Shown: positions 60,555 to 64,000 of the stretch, piece by piece
How positions within the stretch are numbered: position 1 is the stretch's first letter
Layout: the number at the start of each line of letters is the position of its first letter
Origin: Acestrorhynchus altus
Lineage: Eukaryota; Chordata; Actinopteri; Characiformes; Acestrorhynchidae
Reading direction: 5' to 3'
Length of the DNA stretch: 64,000 bases
NCBI GenBank assembly: GCA_034509495.1
Contig: CM067505.1
Location: 1,576,507 to 1,640,506, forward strand
Notes under the pieces: generated by a model
Database searches by the model: none
The model's input: the letters and a program-made list of their open reading frames with translations, nothing else
Told to the model about the DNA's origin: nothing
Program-made: the position numbers and the translations under genes

Positions 60555-62335
60555 CAAAGAGAGTGTGTGTGTACACTCACTGGGCCTGATCGAGTCCAGT
60601 GGGACGTAGACATTGGACAACGATGGCTCCGGGCCCCGAACGGGGCTCCCCTGCAGGGAGTGCAGGGGTGAGAGGGGCGGGCGGAACAGAGGACTGCCCG
60701 GCGCAGAGTGACCCAGCTGGGCCTGGGTGCGGGACAGGGCGGGGGAGCCAGGCACTGGAGCGCTGATGAACGGGTTAGAGGAGGAGAGCGGGGCGGGCAT
60801 AGAGCCAACAGCAGCAGCGCCAGGCAAACCAAACGTACCACCAGCAATTCCACTCTGGGTGGAGGCCCTGAACACAGACAGAGTTACATCACTGCACAAA
60901 CCAGTCAGATACAGCAGTCCTCCAACGACGTGCTCGCAGTCGAGTGCACTCACCCCTTCACCTCTCCGAACTGCATTATGGAGAGCTCCTGCAGGCCCTG
61001 ACCAGCTGCTGAAGGCTGTGTGGAGTGCGCCGAGGGGTGCGTCGGAGGAAACGCAGCCGTTGGTGCTGCTCCACCACCAAACAGGTCGAGTCCAGGATCA
61101 GGCGCCTGACATCGAGACAACAATCCTCTACTGTAAAGAGTTCATATAAATATACACCAAACAGGCATAACATTAAAACCACCAGCGTCAGGTGGGCCTC
61201 CTTGATCCTCGGTTGTCTTTCCTACTTTTGGCAGGTACTGACTACTGCATACCAGTAACAACCCACAAAACCTGCCTGATGTTTTGGAGATGTTGTGAGC
61301 CAGTCATCTAGAACATCACAGGTTGGTTCTTGTCAAAGATGTTATAACCAGATAACTGATGTTTAGTTTGACAGTCAATAATTTTAATGTGATGTTTAAT
61401 CAGCAGGTTACCGTCACCCGTCAACACCTCGAATATGGAGACTGATATGTCTTTAGAGGAACATGTGGGTGTTTTGAGGTGCATGGAGATTTTGGGTCCA
61501 GTACCTGTAATGATGTCCACTGATTTGATAATTCGTCGAGTTTTGGTCTGCTCTGCGCTGCAGGAGGATCATTTAACCCTGCCGAGCAACAATAACCCAT
61601 TAAACCACACACACACACACACACAATATTGTGACCACTTCCTTATTTCTACACTCACTGTCCATTCTATCAGCTGCTCTTACCATAGAGGAGCCCTTTA
61701 TAATTCTAAAATTACAAACTGTCCTCCGTCCAGCAGTGACGCTGAGGGGTTTAAACACTCCAGCAGCACTGCTGTGTCTGATCCACTCGTACCAGCACAA
61801 CACACACTAACACACCACCATGTCAGTGTGACTGCAGTGCTGAGAATGACCCACCACCCACATAATATCTGCTCTGTGGTGGTCCTGTGGGGTCCTGATC
61901 ATTGAAGATCAGGGTGAAAGGAGGAGAATAAAGTCTGCAGAGAAAGAGATGAACGACAGTCTGGAATTATAGAACCACAAAGAGCTCCTGTGTGATCAGA
62001 GGAGCTGATAGGATGGACAGTGAGAGGAGAAAGGAGTTCCCACATTGGTGTAAACGTATAAAAAATCAAATCTACCTAGAGACAGAAGCTCGTCATCAAG
62101 CAGAGACAGAGCAGATGATGGTTCAGAGCCTTTGTGATTGGGGCTGCTGGTTTGACTGGAATGGCCAGCCAATCTGCGAGGAGGTGGTGGGAGAACAGGG
62201 ATGTTGGAGCTGATTGGATTAGTGGGGACTGGAGGGGGCGGAGCAGTTTGAGGAGGAGGAGAGGGTTCATCCAGGCCAGCCAGGTCAATCAATGTGCCTG
62301 TTGTTTCACATCCTGAAAGAGCGAGAGACAGAGAC

Positions 62336-62385
<50 letters not shown>

Positions 62386-62455
62386 TGCCTTTTCTCTGGA
62401 GGCCTGAAAGTCAAAGTTATGGTCCCACTCAAATCATAGACCCCCTCAGTCTGCG

Positions 62456-62521
<66 letters not shown>

Positions 62522-63758
62522 CCTTCCCCGGGTGTGGGTTTGTGGTCCTCAGCGTCTGTTCCATCGCTCTCACCCTGCACAACCTTCTTATACAAGCCGA
62601 CAACTCTGGCCAGGTCATCGTTCGCCTGCAGGATGTCACCTACAACACAGACCAGCTCAGCTCACTCGCTGCACAGCTGTGGGATTTGTTGAAACCGAGC
62701 AGTTTACAGGCTGTGGTGTGGAACGGTTCTACAGTTCTAGTGTTCCCCACTGCGTCAGGGCCAGGCAATATACCGTAAACATCCATACATCTGGTCTAAA
62801 GTGTTTGTGGAGACACACCAGGGCCACACACTCATTCGTTTTGGCAGATACAGGAAATGTCCCCAGATCTCCCAGCCTTAGCTAAAAGTGACAAACTGGA
62901 AACCCATCAGTTATAGAAAAGTTGTCCAAAGCAGGGACAGTAACAATCCTCAGATGTGTTACCTAAATTAGTGTCGTTGTCCTCTGTTTCCGTGGCCAGT
63001 TTGAAAGCTGTGCGTCTCAGTTTATCACAGCGGTCATACAGCTCCTGCACTCAGAAACAAGACATTCAAGAATTCAAGACTGAAGATCATGGTCATGATC
63101 ACTAACAACTCCATACTGTCCCATTTATTTTATATCCCAGCAGAAACCTGAATCATCAAACTGAAGGTTCACTGATTAGATTGTGTGAAACAGTGTGAAA
63201 CTACCACCACCACGTTTGGAAGATGTACATTTACCTGTCTGTCTCTCACGGTGAGCTGTTGATCTGCAGTCACTAAGAGGGACATTTCAATTCTACAAGC
63301 CCTGTTACTTTGAGCCCCACTCTTCATTATTGGCTTGAAGCTTATATTTTCACACAGCTGATTGGACAAACACACTAATCCTCCACCTCACCTTAATGAG
63401 CTCCCGGTCCGAGTCCGAAGACCTGTCCTTGTCGTAGTGACTGAGCATTTCTCCCAGCAGCTTCACATTGTTGTTAACTTCCTCTAGAGTGTGCATGCGC
63501 TTGGTCAGTTTCTGCACTCGGGCGTCATCCTGCCGAAAGAAAACAGCCAATCACAGGCCTGGTCTGGCAAACCTGCAGGTGTGAACCTGTCGATTAAATA
63601 GTGTAATGTGCCTCAACGGTCAGCGGTCACTCATAAACAATAACTTCAAAAGGTTCTCTGAGCAAGAACCGCGTCAGTGAAGAACTATGGAGGCCCAAAA
63701 TGACATCCTGCATATATGAAAATAAGTTATGGCTACAAAACAAACAACTTTGTCTGTC

Positions 63759-63794
<36 letters not shown>

Positions 63795-63882
63795 CACTCA
63801 CCTCCTTCACCATGTTCTTGATGAGTCTGTTGGCCTCCTGCAAATCCTCTGGGTTCTTGCTCCGCAATAGCTCAGCTAACAG
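59460..63882 (-). CDS. gga3: Golgi-localised gamma-ear ARF-binding protein 3 (3' eleven exons)
   Basis: Exons in gene order: 63882-63802, 63529-63392, 63044-62963, 62639-62523, 62312-62076, 61578-61505, 61105-60954, 60867-60581, 60373-60204, 60075-59965, 59570-59460. They total 1560 bases, 519 residues plus stop, with all phases consistent. The gene enters from beyond 64000, so VHS and the start of GAT are missing. Seen here: GAT helices (LLRSKNPEDLQEANRLIKNM, RMHTLEEVNNNVKLLGEML, ETEDNDTNLGDILQANDDL), clathrin-box-like TLIDLAGLD, internal acidic dileucine SLLDDELLSLG, a Pro/Ser/Gly-rich hinge, and the C-terminal ear (ALPVTAYDKDGVRVLLHFA, CPPGRPDVLVIVVSMLNTAP, TMKVKLQSPSGAEL, EKVRLRYKLMFLLGE, ending FPPAERWGNL). 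GGAs are monomeric ARF-dependent adaptors that sort mannose-6-phosphate receptors at the trans-Golgi and endosomes. LIDLA and synteny with nup85 favour gga3 over gga1. Confidence 0.95.
59889..59949. repeat. (GT)n, (CA)n on gga3 sense strand
   Basis: About 60 bases, beginning 15 bases after the donor of the exon 60075-59965 on the gga3 strand. Confidence 0.95.
60120..60178. repeat. (GT)n, (CA)n on gga3 sense strand
   Basis: Lies just downstream of the donor of the exon 60373-60204 on the gga3 strand, in a 128-base intron. Confidence 0.95.
60385..60460 (+). mobile_element. Tc1/mariner-type MITE terminus
   Basis: acaaaagtattgggacacct+gctcattgtttgttgtgaaatcaagg, a left-end fragment in a gga3 intron. 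Confidence 0.65.
60485..60542. repeat. (GT)n, (CA)n on gga3 sense strand
   Basis: About 58 bases, starting some 38 bases after the donor of the exon 60867-60581 on the gga3 strand. Confidence 0.95.
61150..61345 (-). mobile_element. Internally deleted Tc1/mariner element
   Basis: Left end tacaccaaacaggcataaca+ttaaaaccacc. Inside, ggcaggtactgactactgca, tgttttggagatgttgtgag and ccagtcatctagaacatcac correspond to a transposase N-terminal region on - as I recall that fish family. The remainder is deleted. Confidence 0.6.
61620..62060 (+). mobile_element. MITE with long terminal inverted repeats
   Basis: The left arm (attgtgaccacttccttatt, ctacactcactgtccattct, atcagctgctc) is an imperfect reverse complement of the right arm (gaggagctgataggatggac, agtgagaggagaaaggagtt, cccacattggtgta). 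The core is shared with 1995-2468. Its right end stops about 15 bases from the 3' edge of gga3 exon 62312-62076. Confidence 0.8.
62323..62381. repeat. (GA)n, pyrimidine tract on gga3 sense strand
   Basis: On the gga3 strand it is (CT)n directly upstream of the acceptor of exon 62312-62076 and probably serves as its polypyrimidine tract. Confidence 0.95.
62459..62517. repeat. (GT)n, (CA)n on gga3 sense strand
   Basis: About 59 bases, starting only about 5 bases after the donor gtgaaa of exon 62639-62523. Confidence 0.95.

Positions 63883-63914
<32 letters not shown>
63762..63914. repeat. Two dinucleotide tracts flanking a gga3 exon
   Basis: 63762-63793 (GT)n on + is (CA)n just downstream of the donor of exon 63882-63802 on the gene strand. 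63885-63914 (CA)n on + is (TG)n running into that exon's acceptor (gtgtgtag|ctg). Confidence 0.93.
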
Positions 63915-63916
<2 letters not shown>

Positions 63917-64000
63917 TATTAGTGATCTCATACACTGATCTGATACACTCCCCATTTACTCACCACAACACATTCTTACACAGCAATCAGCCAGATCATT

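Overview
The window is vertebrate genomic DNA. It shows split genes with GT-AG introns, AATAAA poly(A) signals, CpG-rich promoters and very many (CA)n, (CT)n and (TTA)n microsatellites. The Tc1/mariner-type short elements (terminal motifs such as ACAAAAGTATTGGGACACC) and the protein sequences point to a teleost, most likely an otophysan such as a characin or catfish; this is inference from recalled repeat families. There are no prokaryotic, phage or CRISPR features.

Five genes are recognisable. (1) The last two coding exons of rbfox3, the NeuN splicing factor, on + (658-736 and 6290-6334). (2) jpt1 (hn1) on - (35195 down to 21299). (3) sumo2, complete in four exons, on - (42330 down to 38106). 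(4) nup85, complete in 19 exons and about 653 codons, on + (44400-54326). (5) The 3' eleven exons of gga3 on - (63882 down to 59460, about 519 codons), with the VHS end outside the window. The run jpt1-sumo2-nup85-gga3, with nup85 divergent from sumo2 and tail-to-tail with gga3, matches the human 17q25 arrangement as recalled; rbfox3 is on the same human arm.

Layout: 1-6334 rbfox3 introns and terminal exons; 6335-16345 possible long rbfox3 3' UTR or intergenic DNA with a Tc1 relic and a 21-bp minisatellite; 16346-20960 intergenic with a fold-back element and a LINE fragment; 20960-35195 jpt1, whose introns hold a 49-bp satellite, about 675 bases of (CT)n and a 23-bp minisatellite; 35200-35540 jpt1 promoter with paired CRE and CCAAT motifs; 35940-42330 sumo2; 42331-44399 divergent spacer with a 12-bp array; 44400-54430 nup85; 54431-59459 probable gga3 3' UTR plus repeats; 59460-64000 gga3.

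The genes are housekeeping or neuronal and do not form a functional cluster: Rbfox3 regulates splicing, Jpt1 is a microtubule-associated factor, Sumo2 is a ubiquitin-like modifier, Nup85 is a Y-complex nucleoporin, and Gga3 is a Golgi/endosome clathrin adaptor. I see no undescribed gene system. The most unusual structure is in the non-coding DNA: (TG)n tracts at 3' splice sites and (CA)n at 5' splice sites in sense orientation, several tandem arrays, and MITEs flanking a gga3 exon. Exon coordinates were read by eye from splice motifs and reading phase.
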